A stretch of 64,000 bases of DNA, from positions 1,984,001 through 2,048,000 of the forward strand of contig NZ_JAGIOE010000001.1 of the NCBI RefSeq assembly GCF_017876575.1, written 5' to 3'. Below, one piece after another: positions 25,808 through 34,030 of the stretch (the first letter of the stretch is position 1; each line of letters opens with the position of its first letter). The notes beneath the pieces are model-generated. The model worked only from the letters and a program-made list of their open reading frames with translations, was not told the origin of the DNA and searched no databases. The position numbers were made by a program, and so were the translations under genes. Origin of the DNA: Paeniglutamicibacter psychrophenolicus. GTDB taxonomy: Bacteria; Actinomycetota; Actinomycetes; Actinomycetales; Micrococcaceae.

Positions 25808-26401
25808 ATGTTGGACCTCGAAGTGATTGAAGACCCGCGGGCCGCGGCCGCAACGCTGGACCCGATGCGGCAGCGGCTGCTTGCCGAACTTGCCGAACCC
25901 GCATCCGCAAGCATGCTGGCGGCCAGGCTGGAGATCCCGCGCCAGAAAATCACCTACCACCTGAACCAAATGGCCGAGGTTGGGCTGCTGGCCCAGGTGG
26001 AACTTCGCCACAAGGGCATCATGACCGAACGGCTCATGCAGGCAACCGCGGCGTCCTACGTGATCTCGCCGCAGAGCCTTGCTGCCCTCACCCCGGCACC
26101 CGCGGACCTGCGAAACGAATTCTCCGCAACCTGGCTGCTGGCCCTGGCCGCGCGGACAATCCGCGAAGTCGGCGCCCTTCTGATCGGCGCACGCAGGGCC
26201 CGCAAGGGCTTCGGAACCTTCGCCATCGACACGGACATCGTCTTCGCTTCCGCCCGCGAACGGGCGGAATTCAGCGCCGAACTCGGCCTCGCCGTAGCCC
26301 GGCTCGCCACCAAATACCACGACAACACCAACGCAACCACCGGCCGGGCCCACCGCCTGGTCGTGGCCCTGCACCCAACCTTGAAGGAAGACACGCCATG
26401 A
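25808..26401 (+). CDS. ArsR-like winged-helix regulator
   Basis: A 197-residue regulator with an N-terminal winged helix-turn-helix: D-P-M-R-Q-R-L-L-A-E-L at about 17-27 and recognition helix around R-Q-K-I-T-Y-H-L. No metal-binding cysteine motif is present, so sensing is probably of another ligand through the long C-terminal half. The stop overlaps the next gene by 4 bp (ATGA). A perfect palindrome ends 17 bp upstream. The only purine-rich box is 1 bp before the ATG, so the mRNA may be leaderless. The ArsR-SRPBCC pairing is common and usually reflects co-regulation. Confidence 0.85.
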   Translation: MLDLEVIEDPRAAAATLDPMRQRLLAELAEPASASMLAARLEIPRQKITYHLNQMAEVGLLAQVELRHKGIMTERLMQATAASYVISPQSLAALTPAPADLRNEFSATWLLALAARTIREVGALLIGARRARKGFGTFAIDTDIVFASARERAEFSAELGLAVARLATKYHDNTNATTGRAHRLVVALHPTLKEDTP

Positions 26402-27084
26402 GCAAGGAATTCGAGATCGTCGAAGAACTGACGATCGACAGCAGCCCCGAACGCATCTGGGAAGCTGTCACCAACGGCACCGCTGCCTGGATGTTCCCCA
26501 CGGACCAGTGGCCCTCGGTGCGCACGGTGGACGAGTACCCCACGCACCTGGTCGCCCGGATGGACGGGCCCGACGGCTGGTTCAACCAGCTCGAGCACGT
26601 GCTGACCCCGGGCGGGAACGGCACCGCGGTGCGCTACGTCCATTCGGGGATCTTCGTCGACGACTGGGACAACCAATACGACGGGGCCTCCAAGCACACC
26701 GTCTTCTACCTGCACACCCTGGGCGAGTACCTGCGCCACTTCGATGGGCTCCCGGTGGTCTTCAGCGACATCCAGGGACCCGAGGCCTCGAAGGCCCCGG
26801 ATGCACTGGGGACATGGCTTTCGGCCCTGGGCCTGGACAACGCCGCGGCCGGCGCCGAACTGGAACTCCAACTGCCCGGGCGAGGAACCACCCGCGCCAC
26901 CGTGGACTTCCGCAACGAAAACTTTGTGGGGCTGCGCACTTCCGACGCGCTGGTGCGGATCTTTGGCCGCAACGCCTTCGGCGGCCCCGTCGGGGTGACC
27001 GTCCACGACTTCGCGGCCGGCGCCGATGCCCACGCCAACACAGCGGCTTGGCAGGAAGCGCTCGACGCCGCCTACCGGAGCTGA
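26398..27084 (+). CDS. SRPBCC (AHSA1-like) domain protein
   Basis: A 228-residue START/Bet v1-like protein. It begins F-E-I-V-E-E-L-T-I-D-S-S-P-E-R-I-W-E-A-V, the typical opening of AHSA1/SRPBCC proteins, with W-F-N-Q-L-E-H and T-V-F-Y-L-H-T-L-G-E-Y-L in the fold. A second, shorter module of about 80 residues follows. It has a hydrophobic ligand cavity by fold; no enzymatic motif is seen. It is coupled to the ArsR-type regulator by an ATGA overlap, so it is probably the repressed gene of that operon. menC follows 28 bp later. Confidence 0.83.
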   Translation: MSKEFEIVEELTIDSSPERIWEAVTNGTAAWMFPTDQWPSVRTVDEYPTHLVARMDGPDGWFNQLEHVLTPGGNGTAVRYVHSGIFVDDWDNQYDGASKHTVFYLHTLGEYLRHFDGLPVVFSDIQGPEASKAPDALGTWLSALGLDNAAAGAELELQLPGRGTTRATVDFRNENFVGLRTSDALVRIFGRNAFGGPVGVTVHDFAAGADAHANTAAWQEALDAAYRS

Positions 27085-27112
27085 CCGGGTAAGGGAAGAT
27101 AGGCTGGAACCC

Positions 27113-28111
27113 ATGAACCAGATGCCGGACCTTGACGAGCTAATCAACGCCTCACATGTGGTTTCCCTGCCCATGACCGTGCAATTCCGCGGGGTGCGGC
27201 ACCGCGAGGCGATGCTCCTTCACGGCCCGGCAGGCTGGGGCGAGTTTTCCCCCTTCCTGGAATACGGCCCGGCCGAGGCCTCCGCCTGGCTGCGCTCGGC
27301 CATCGAGGCCGCCTGGGACGGATACCCGGAGCCGGTGCGCCAATCCATTCCGGTCAACGCCACGTTGCCGGCCGTGGGCCCGGAACGGGTCGAAGCGGTG
27401 CTGGCCTCCTACGACGCCGCACACACCATCAAGGTCAAGGTCGCCGAAACCGGCCAGGACCTCGCCCAGGACGTGGCCCGGGTGTCAGAGGTCCGCCGCC
27501 TGTTTCCCGCTGCCGCGATCCGCATCGACGCCAATGCCGGGTGGGGCCACGGTGAAGCGATGGCGGCACTGGAAGCGCTGGCCGGCTTCGGGCTGCAATA
27601 CGCCGAACAGCCCGTGGCAGGCATCGACGGCCTGGCGCGGGTGCGCAAGGAAGTCGCACGCCGCGGACTCGGGGTGCTGATCGCCGCCGACGAATCCGTA
27701 CGCAAGGAATCGGACCCGCTCGCGGTGGCCCGCGCCGGCGCGGCCGACCTGATCGTGATCAAGGCCCAGCCGCTGGGCGGGGTCCGCCGGGCGCTGCAGG
27801 TGGTGCGCGACGCCGGGTTGCCCGCAGTGGTTTCCTCGGCCCTGGACACCTCAATCGGCCTGCGCCAGGGAGCCGCCCTGGCCGCCGCGCTGCCGGAGCT
27901 GCCCTACGCCTGCGGCCTGGCCACCGGATCGCTCTTTTCCTCAGATATCACCACCGACAGGTTTCTGGCCGTGAACGGGGAACTGCACTTGCGCGACATC
28001 GCCGCCGACCCCGACCTGCTGGCCAAGCACGCGGTCCCCGCCGAACGCCTCACCTGGTGGCACCAGCGACTGGCCGACTGCCACCGGGAATTGTTGGCGG
28101 CCAACCGCTAG
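27113..28111 (+). CDS. menC: o-Succinylbenzoate synthase (MenC)
   Basis: A 332-residue enolase-superfamily enzyme converting SHCHC to o-succinylbenzoate in menaquinone synthesis. The barrel motifs K-V-K-V-A-E (catalytic lysine), D-A-N-A-G-W (metal Asp), E-Q-P, D-E-S and K-A-Q-P (second lysine) are all present in order. ATG 27113 is preceded by GGCTGGA; an internal ATG at 27122 is also possible. It sits in the same direction as the ArsR/SRPBCC pair and 4.1 kb before menD. Confidence 0.9.
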   Translation: MNQMPDLDELINASHVVSLPMTVQFRGVRHREAMLLHGPAGWGEFSPFLEYGPAEASAWLRSAIEAAWDGYPEPVRQSIPVNATLPAVGPERVEAVLASYDAAHTIKVKVAETGQDLAQDVARVSEVRRLFPAAAIRIDANAGWGHGEAMAALEALAGFGLQYAEQPVAGIDGLARVRKEVARRGLGVLIAADESVRKESDPLAVARAGAADLIVIKAQPLGGVRRALQVVRDAGLPAVVSSALDTSIGLRQGAALAAALPELPYACGLATGSLFSSDITTDRFLAVNGELHLRDIAADPDLLAKHAVPAERLTWWHQRLADCHRELLAANR

Positions 28112-28307
28112 CCGGTGCATGGGCCTTGCCGTCGCCAGAGCCGGATCTCGGCCGGCTTCGTGACTCGTGCCACAAAGTGGCCCCCGCGTCTCGAAACCGA
28201 CACCCTCCGGTTGCCCGCCGTTAACCTCGTGGCGGCCGGACGCTCACTGGTGGCTGGAACGCTGGGAATCGAAGTCATCCACTCGATAGCGTTGCACGGA
28301 GAAAACC

Positions 28308-30383
28308 ATGAGCCTCACACGTACCTTCCTTCCCATGCTCGGCCACACCCGTGGCAACCGAGACGCGGCCACCTGCCACTTCAAGTGCGGCAATGCGTGC
28401 GCCAAGGACGTCTGCAACACCAGCACCAACAGCTACTTCCGCGACATCGCCGACGCCGCCCTGAGCCGCCGCTCCATCCTGGGCCTCGGCGCCGTGGCCT
28501 CCGCCGCACTGGTCATCGGCGTGGACACCCTTGCGGCTCCGGCAGCCCAGGCCGACACCCTCGTGGCCCCCCAGGGTGGCGGCAAGCTGTCCTTCAAGGC
28601 CATCGCCCCGGTGCCGCGCACCGTTGATGCCATGACCGTTCCCGAGGGCTACGACTGGGCCCCGATCATCCGCTGGGGCGACCCGCTGTTCAACCACGCC
28701 CCGAAGTTCGACATCACCAACCAGAGTGCCAAGCGCCAGGCCGGACAGTTCGGCTACAACAACGACTACCTGAACATCATCGTGGACAAGTACTCCGGAC
28801 GCTCCGGCGTGCTGGTGGCCAACCACGAATACACCAACGAAGACCTGATGTTCGACCCGGCCTGGTTCGAGGCCAACAAGACCGAGGCCGCCAAGATCGC
28901 CATGGCCGCCCACGGGTTCTCCGTGGTCGAGGTCAAGCGCGTCAAGGCCGGCACCCCGTGGACCTACATCCGCGGGGGCGAGTGCAACCGCCGCATCACC
29001 GCCACCACGGCCTTTGCCATCGACGGCCCGGCCGCCGGCTCCGAACTGCTCAAGACCGTCGCGGACCCCACGGGCCGCAAGGCTCTGGGCACCTTGAACA
29101 ACTGCGCCGGCGGCACCACCCCGTGGGGCACCGTGCTCTCCGGGGAGGAAAACTTCAACCAGTACTTCCGCGGCACCGGATCTGCCACCGATGCCCGCTA
29201 CGGCATCTCCGACACGGCAACGGAACGCGGCTGGGAAGACGTCGACCCGCGCTTCTCCGCCCGCAATGCCGGCTACGAGAACGAGATCAACCGTTTCGGC
29301 TGGATCGTGGAGATCGACCCGCAGAACCCGGACTCGACCCCAGTGAAGCACACCGCGCTGGGCCGCTTCAAGCACGAGGGCGCCAACGTGCGCATCGCCG
29401 AGGACGGCCGCGTCGTGGCCTACTCGGGCGACGACGAGCGCTTCGACTACGTCTACAAGTTCGTCTCCGCGGCCAAGTACCGCCGCGGGGACCGCAAGCA
29501 CAACATGACCCTGCTCTCGGCAGGCGACCTCTACGTCGCCAAGTTCTCAGGGAACTCCCCGGCCTCCCAGATCGACGGGTCTGCCGCCGTTCCCGTCGAC
29601 GGTTCCTTCGACGGCACCGGCACCTGGATTCCGCTGGTCAAGGACGGCGCCTCCAAGGTGCCGGGCATGAGCCTGGAAGAAGTACTCGTCTACACGCGCC
29701 TGGCCGGCGACAAGGTCGGGGCCACCAAGATGGACCGCCCCGAGGACGTCGAGCCGAGCCCTGTCACCGGCAAGCTCTACATCGCCCTGACCAACAACAC
29801 CCAGCGCAACACCACCGGCAAGGCAACCGTGGACGAGGCCAACCCGCGCACCAAGAACCGCGACGGCCACGTCATCGAACTGACCGAACGCAACAACGAA
29901 GCTACGGCCACCGAGTTCTCCTGGAACATCCTGCTGGTCGCCGGGGACCCGTCCAAGGACGCCAGCACCTACTTCTCCGGGTACCCCAAGGAAAAGGTCT
30001 CGCCGATCTCCTGCCCGGACAACCTGGCATTCGACTCCAAGGGCAACCTGTGGATCTCCACCGACGGCCAGCCCGGCACCATCGGGTACTGCGACGCCCT
30101 GCACAAGGTCACCCTGACCGGGGCGGAGCGCGGGAAGGTCGAGCAGTTCCTGGCCGTCCCGGCCGGCGCCGAGACCTGCGGCCCGCTGATCCACGACCGC
30201 GACGGCTCGGTGTTCGTGGCCGTGCAGCATCCCGGCGAGGGCGGCACCTTCGCCGACCCGATCTCGTTCTTCCCGGACTACGTGCTGAACCCCTCCAAGG
30301 CCAAGCGCGGACAGGTCTACGGCCCCCGCCCCTCGGTGGTCCAGGTCTTCACCTCGGCCAAGGGCCACGGTCCCAAGAAGTAG
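28308..30383 (+). CDS. phoX: PhoX-type secreted alkaline phosphatase (DUF839)
   Basis: A 691-residue PhoX-family phosphatase. A twin-arginine signal is visible: S-R-R-S-I-L-G-L-G-A around residue 53, then a hydrophobic stretch ending A-A-Q-A. Before it lies a Cys-rich segment C23, C27, C31, C36, longer than a standard signal. The DUF839 domain fills the rest, with R-G-G-E-C-N-R-R-I and the carboxylate-rich metal site region S-G-E-E-N-F. The enzyme hydrolyses organic phosphate outside the cell using Ca/Fe. GGAG lies 7 bp before ATG 28308. I recognised no Pho box. Confidence 0.9.
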   Translation: MSLTRTFLPMLGHTRGNRDAATCHFKCGNACAKDVCNTSTNSYFRDIADAALSRRSILGLGAVASAALVIGVDTLAAPAAQADTLVAPQGGGKLSFKAIAPVPRTVDAMTVPEGYDWAPIIRWGDPLFNHAPKFDITNQSAKRQAGQFGYNNDYLNIIVDKYSGRSGVLVANHEYTNEDLMFDPAWFEANKTEAAKIAMAAHGFSVVEVKRVKAGTPWTYIRGGECNRRITATTAFAIDGPAAGSELLKTVADPTGRKALGTLNNCAGGTTPWGTVLSGEENFNQYFRGTGSATDARYGISDTATERGWEDVDPRFSARNAGYENEINRFGWIVEIDPQNPDSTPVKHTALGRFKHEGANVRIAEDGRVVAYSGDDERFDYVYKFVSAAKYRRGDRKHNMTLLSAGDLYVAKFSGNSPASQIDGSAAVPVDGSFDGTGTWIPLVKDGASKVPGMSLEEVLVYTRLAGDKVGATKMDRPEDVEPSPVTGKLYIALTNNTQRNTTGKATVDEANPRTKNRDGHVIELTERNNEATATEFSWNILLVAGDPSKDASTYFSGYPKEKVSPISCPDNLAFDSKGNLWISTDGQPGTIGYCDALHKVTLTGAERGKVEQFLAVPAGAETCGPLIHDRDGSVFVAVQHPGEGGTFADPISFFPDYVLNPSKAKRGQVYGPRPSVVQVFTSAKGHGPKK

Positions 30384-30422
30384 CCGCGCTTTGCCGCATG
30401 CGTGCGGCGTTGATGCACCACC

Positions 30423-30470
30423 AAGTGCCCTTGGGGACAACGAGACGACTCGTTGCCCCCAAGGGCACTT
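30423..30470. terminator. Strong hairpin after phoX
   Basis: Twenty-two-base arms (30423-30444 and 30449-30470, one mismatch) around an ACGA loop, starting 40 bp after the stop. No U-tract. Confidence 0.7.
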
Positions 30471-30569
30471 TGGCGTGCCCGGAAGTTTTTCGGTTTCCCC
30501 ATGTCAGGAACGCCCCGATGGCGGAAATAGATAGGGTGTAAGACTTACCAACGAGATCGAGGGCGGCCC

Positions 30570-31097
30570 ATGCAACCGGATGCAAGGTTGCTGGAGGGCG
30601 AAAGCAGACCCCCAAGCGCACCCGAAGAGCGGTTCGGCAATTTCTACCGTCAGCATTATTGGCCGGTGCTGGCGTTTGCCCAACGCCGGATCAACAACCA
30701 CGAGACGGCGCGCGACCTGGCCAGCGAAACATTCAGGGTGGCCTGGTCCAAGTTCGAGCAGGCCGAGCACCTGGGCCTGGCATTCCTGTACCAGACCTGC
30801 AAGAACCTCATCGGCAACGAGTACCGGCGCCAGCTCCGGGTTGCCGCACTCGAGGTCAAGCTGCAGCACTGCCCCGAACGCCATGCTTCGGACGAGCACT
30901 CCCTGCAGCTGCGCGAGGCCATGCTGGGCATGCGGGATGCCGAACGCGAGATCCTGTACCTGACCTACTGGGAGGAGCTCAGCGCCCAACAACTGGCCAA
31001 CGTCCTGGGCTGCTCCCAGGAAGCGGCCTGGGCACGGGTCAGCCGCGCGCGCAAGTCACTCAAGAACATCCTACGAAGCGGGGTCCACCATGCCTAA
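30570..31097 (+). CDS. ECF-type RNA polymerase sigma factor
   Basis: A 175-residue extracytoplasmic-function sigma factor. Region 2 is at about 25-85 (F-Y-R-Q-H-Y-W-P-V-L and R-D-L-A-S-E-T-F-R-V-A-W) and region 4 at about 115-165, with the helix-turn-helix around L-G-C-S-Q-E-A-A-W-A-R-V-S-R-A-R. The 8-bp overlap with the following membrane protein points to an anti-sigma partner. Target promoters are not identifiable. It is separated from phoX by a strong hairpin, so it has its own promoter. Confidence 0.9.
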   Translation: MQPDARLLEGESRPPSAPEERFGNFYRQHYWPVLAFAQRRINNHETARDLASETFRVAWSKFEQAEHLGLAFLYQTCKNLIGNEYRRQLRVAALEVKLQHCPERHASDEHSLQLREAMLGMRDAEREILYLTYWEELSAQQLANVLGCSQEAAWARVSRARKSLKNILRSGVHHA

Positions 31098-32196
31098 GCA
31101 ACTTTTCGAGGACGACAGCAAGCTCGATGCGGGGATCCGGAATGCCAACCCGTTCCCCGTCGAACAGACCCCGGAGCTGGATCAGCGAGCCCTGGACGAC
31201 CTGGCCTCCATCCTGGCCACACCAGCCGCAACCGACCCTGTCGCGGAGCCGGCCGCAAGGGCAGCGGAGGAACCGGCACCGAGCAACGTCGTGGCGCTGG
31301 ATGCCAAGCGCAAGACCACGCGCAGGTGGGTGCTCGGAGCCCTGGCCGCCGTCGCCGCCGGAGTGCTCGTGGCCGTGCCGCTGGGATCCGCTTTGGATGG
31401 CACCACCAAGGCGACCGCATCACCCATGCCCTTGGAAAAGATGACGCCAAGCACCGTGGGCACCAAGGAAGCCTTGGGGAAGCTGGTCAAGGCCGCGGAA
31501 TCCCATCCGGATCCGGCCGGTTTTGATCCGAGCCGGATCGACATCGGGCATTGGGAGGGCGGTGCCTACGGCGATGGCGGAATCTATGATGACCGCTTGT
31601 CGATCCCGACGTTCAACGAACATCGTGTGAACCCGGACGGCAGCAGCTCCATCCGGCAAACCGTCGGAGAGCCCTTTTCGTTGACCGGCGAGTCCGTCAA
31701 GTACAACCGCAAGAACCTGATGGACAAGCCAGGCACGGTGATCAACTACGAATTCGCTCCCGGCGAGCAAAGGAACATGTTCGACACCACGCTGGGTCGC
31801 ACCGCCGAGGACTTCTATTCGAGCATCCACGACCAATTGCGGCCGGACAGTGCGATGGTAAACGATGGTCCCCAGGGGTTCTTGCAGATCATGGGCTTTG
31901 CCATGATGGACCGAAGGCTCGATCAGGCGGAATCCGCTTCGCTGTTGGGAGCGCTGGCCAAACTCGAGGGGCTGAAGGTCATCGGGACCACCACCGATCG
32001 CTGGGACCGGGAAGCCGTCGCTTTCGGTGTGGAAATATCCGACGACGGCGGGGAGTACCGGACCATGCTGATGTTCAACCCGGAGACCGGGCGACTGACG
32101 AACTACATGGAAGAGTTCTTGGTCGACGACGACCCGGAAACCCGGGGGCACTTCGACACAAGCATGGTCACCCGCTACATCGCCATCTCCGAATAG
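31090..32196 (+). CDS. Single-pass membrane protein, probable anti-sigma partner (CU044_5270-like)
   Basis: A 368-residue protein with an acidic cytoplasmic N-terminus (about 1-75), one membrane helix (about 78-98, V-L-G-A-L-A-A-V-A-A-G-V-L-V-A-V) and a large external domain. The topology and the 8-bp overlap with the ECF sigma gene match the uncharacterised CU044_5270-type proteins found beside actinobacterial sigma factors. No zinc-binding H-x3-C-x2-C motif is present, so it is not a classical ZAS anti-sigma. The role as anti-sigma is inferred from position and topology. Confidence 0.75.
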   Translation: MPKQLFEDDSKLDAGIRNANPFPVEQTPELDQRALDDLASILATPAATDPVAEPAARAAEEPAPSNVVALDAKRKTTRRWVLGALAAVAAGVLVAVPLGSALDGTTKATASPMPLEKMTPSTVGTKEALGKLVKAAESHPDPAGFDPSRIDIGHWEGGAYGDGGIYDDRLSIPTFNEHRVNPDGSSSIRQTVGEPFSLTGESVKYNRKNLMDKPGTVINYEFAPGEQRNMFDTTLGRTAEDFYSSIHDQLRPDSAMVNDGPQGFLQIMGFAMMDRRLDQAESASLLGALAKLEGLKVIGTTTDRWDREAVAFGVEISDDGGEYRTMLMFNPETGRLTNYMEEFLVDDDPETRGHFDTSMVTRYIAISE

Positions 32197-32239
32197 TCGG
32201 AAAGAGGTTCTGGTCGGGGACGGAATTAGGATGGTACCC

Positions 32240-33937
32240 ATGCCCTCCGATTCCGTCCCCGAACTTTCTTCCATGGAAGTCGCCCGCCTGTTGCTTGCCG
32301 CACTGCAGACCCACGGGGTCCGCGACGTGGTGATTTGCCCCGGATCACGCAGCGCCCCGCTGGCCTACGCCCTGGCCGAGGCGGAAGCCGCAGGAACCAT
32401 TCGCCTGCATGTGCGGATCGACGAACGCGTCGCCGGATTCACCGCGCTGGGGCTGACCCTGGCAAGCGACGCCCCGGTCCCGGTGCTGACCACCTCGGGC
32501 ACCGCCGTGGGGGAGCTGCTGCCGGCAGTCATGGAGGCCAACCACGTCGGGGCCAAGCTGGTGGTCCTCTCGGCCGACCGGCCCGCCGAGCTCCACGGGA
32601 CCGGAGCGAACCAGACCACCAACCAGGTCGACCTGTTCGGTGCACATGTGCGCGGCAGCGTCACCATTCCCGCCGGAACGCACCCCGATGCCCTGGTGGC
32701 CGATGCCCTGGTCTTCGCGCGGGGCACCGCCGCGGTGGCGCAGGGCCCGGTTCAGATCAATGTGGCATTCCGGGACCCACTTGTTCCGGCACCCGGGGAC
32801 AAGCTGCCGGAATTCGGAGCCAACATCACCCACCCACCCGTCGCTCTCGCATCCGAAAACGAACCGGAATGGCGGAACCACATACCGGGGACCGAACGCC
32901 GAACCGTCGTGGTGGCCGGCCACGGTGCCGGCCGCGAGGCCGAGGACTTCGCCCGGGCGCTGGGCCTGCCGCTCTTTGCCGAGCCAAGTTCCAACGCGCG
33001 ATTCGGGCCCAACGCCATTGGCCCGTACCGGACGCTGCTGGCCGGGCACATGGCACGGATCGAGCGAGTGGTCCTCTTCGGCCGGCCGACCCTGACCCGG
33101 CCCGTGGGCATGCTGCTGGGCAACCCGGACATCGACACGGCGCTGTGGGCCCCGGCCCCCGCCCCGTGGTTTGAACCGGGACGCCGGCGCGAGCAAGCCA
33201 TCGGAAATCCCGCAGCACTGGCGGAGTTCGCCGGGGTCGGATCCGAGGGCTGGCTGGGGCAGTGGCAGGGCCTGGGGCGGCAGGCGGAGGAAGCCATCGG
33301 GGAAGCCATCTTCATTGACGGCGGCCTGAACGGACCGGCGGTCGCACGTGAAGTCTGGGCACTGTCACGCGGGAACCTGGTCCTGGGATCCTCCAACGTC
33401 ATCCGCGACGCCGACCTCTGCGGACACCCGGCACCTCGTCCCGCCGCAACGGTCTACGCGAACCGGGGACTGGCCGGGATCGACGGGACCTTGGCCACCG
33501 CCACGGGCATCGCCCAGGCGCGCGGCGGGCGCAAGACCACGCTCCTGGTCGGGGACGTGACATTCCTGCATGACGCGGGTGCGCTGCTCATCGGCGAGGG
33601 GGAGCCCGAACCCGAGCTGGACGTCGTGGTCCTCAACGATTCAGGCGGTGCCATCTTCTCCACCCTGGAACACGGTGCGGTGGAGGAATCCGGGCGCTAC
33701 GCCAACACCGTCGAGCGCCTCTTCGGTACGCCGCACCGGGTGAAAATCCAGCCGCTGGCTGCTGCCTACGGGTGGGAATACCTGGCCGTGGACACCGTTG
33801 ACGAGCTGCGGGACGCACTGCAGCGCCCCGGTACCCGCCGCATCATCGAGGTGGCCGTTCCGCGGTCGGGGTTGCGCGCCCTGCATGCCGGGATCACCGC
33901 TCGAACCAGCGCACTGGCCTGGCCCCGAGTTCACTAG
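32240..33937 (+). CDS. menD: SEPHCHC synthase (MenD)
   Basis: A 565-residue thiamine-diphosphate enzyme joining isochorismate and 2-oxoglutarate in menaquinone synthesis. The N-terminal Pyr domain has V-V-I-C-P-G-S-R-S-A-P-L, followed by R-I-D-E-R-V-A-G-F. The C-terminal PP domain has G-D-V-T-F-L-H-D and the N-D-S-G-G-A-I-F motif. ATG 32240 has AGGATGG 5 bp upstream, preferable to ATG 32231. It lies alone between the sigma operon and the GH35 gene, with no men gene directly adjoining. Confidence 0.95.
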   Translation: MPSDSVPELSSMEVARLLLAALQTHGVRDVVICPGSRSAPLAYALAEAEAAGTIRLHVRIDERVAGFTALGLTLASDAPVPVLTTSGTAVGELLPAVMEANHVGAKLVVLSADRPAELHGTGANQTTNQVDLFGAHVRGSVTIPAGTHPDALVADALVFARGTAAVAQGPVQINVAFRDPLVPAPGDKLPEFGANITHPPVALASENEPEWRNHIPGTERRTVVVAGHGAGREAEDFARALGLPLFAEPSSNARFGPNAIGPYRTLLAGHMARIERVVLFGRPTLTRPVGMLLGNPDIDTALWAPAPAPWFEPGRRREQAIGNPAALAEFAGVGSEGWLGQWQGLGRQAEEAIGEAIFIDGGLNGPAVAREVWALSRGNLVLGSSNVIRDADLCGHPAPRPAATVYANRGLAGIDGTLATATGIAQARGGRKTTLLVGDVTFLHDAGALLIGEGEPEPELDVVVLNDSGGAIFSTLEHGAVEESGRYANTVERLFGTPHRVKIQPLAAAYGWEYLAVDTVDELRDALQRPGTRRIIEVAVPRSGLRALHAGITARTSALAWPRVH

Positions 33938-34030
33938 GCCCATGCCGCGGGATACGGGCGGGCCCGCCCGAGGATGCCAGGTGGCGCATCTTCGAGTCGG
34001 GCCCGTGCCTTTAGCGGGGGATCGGCCGTC

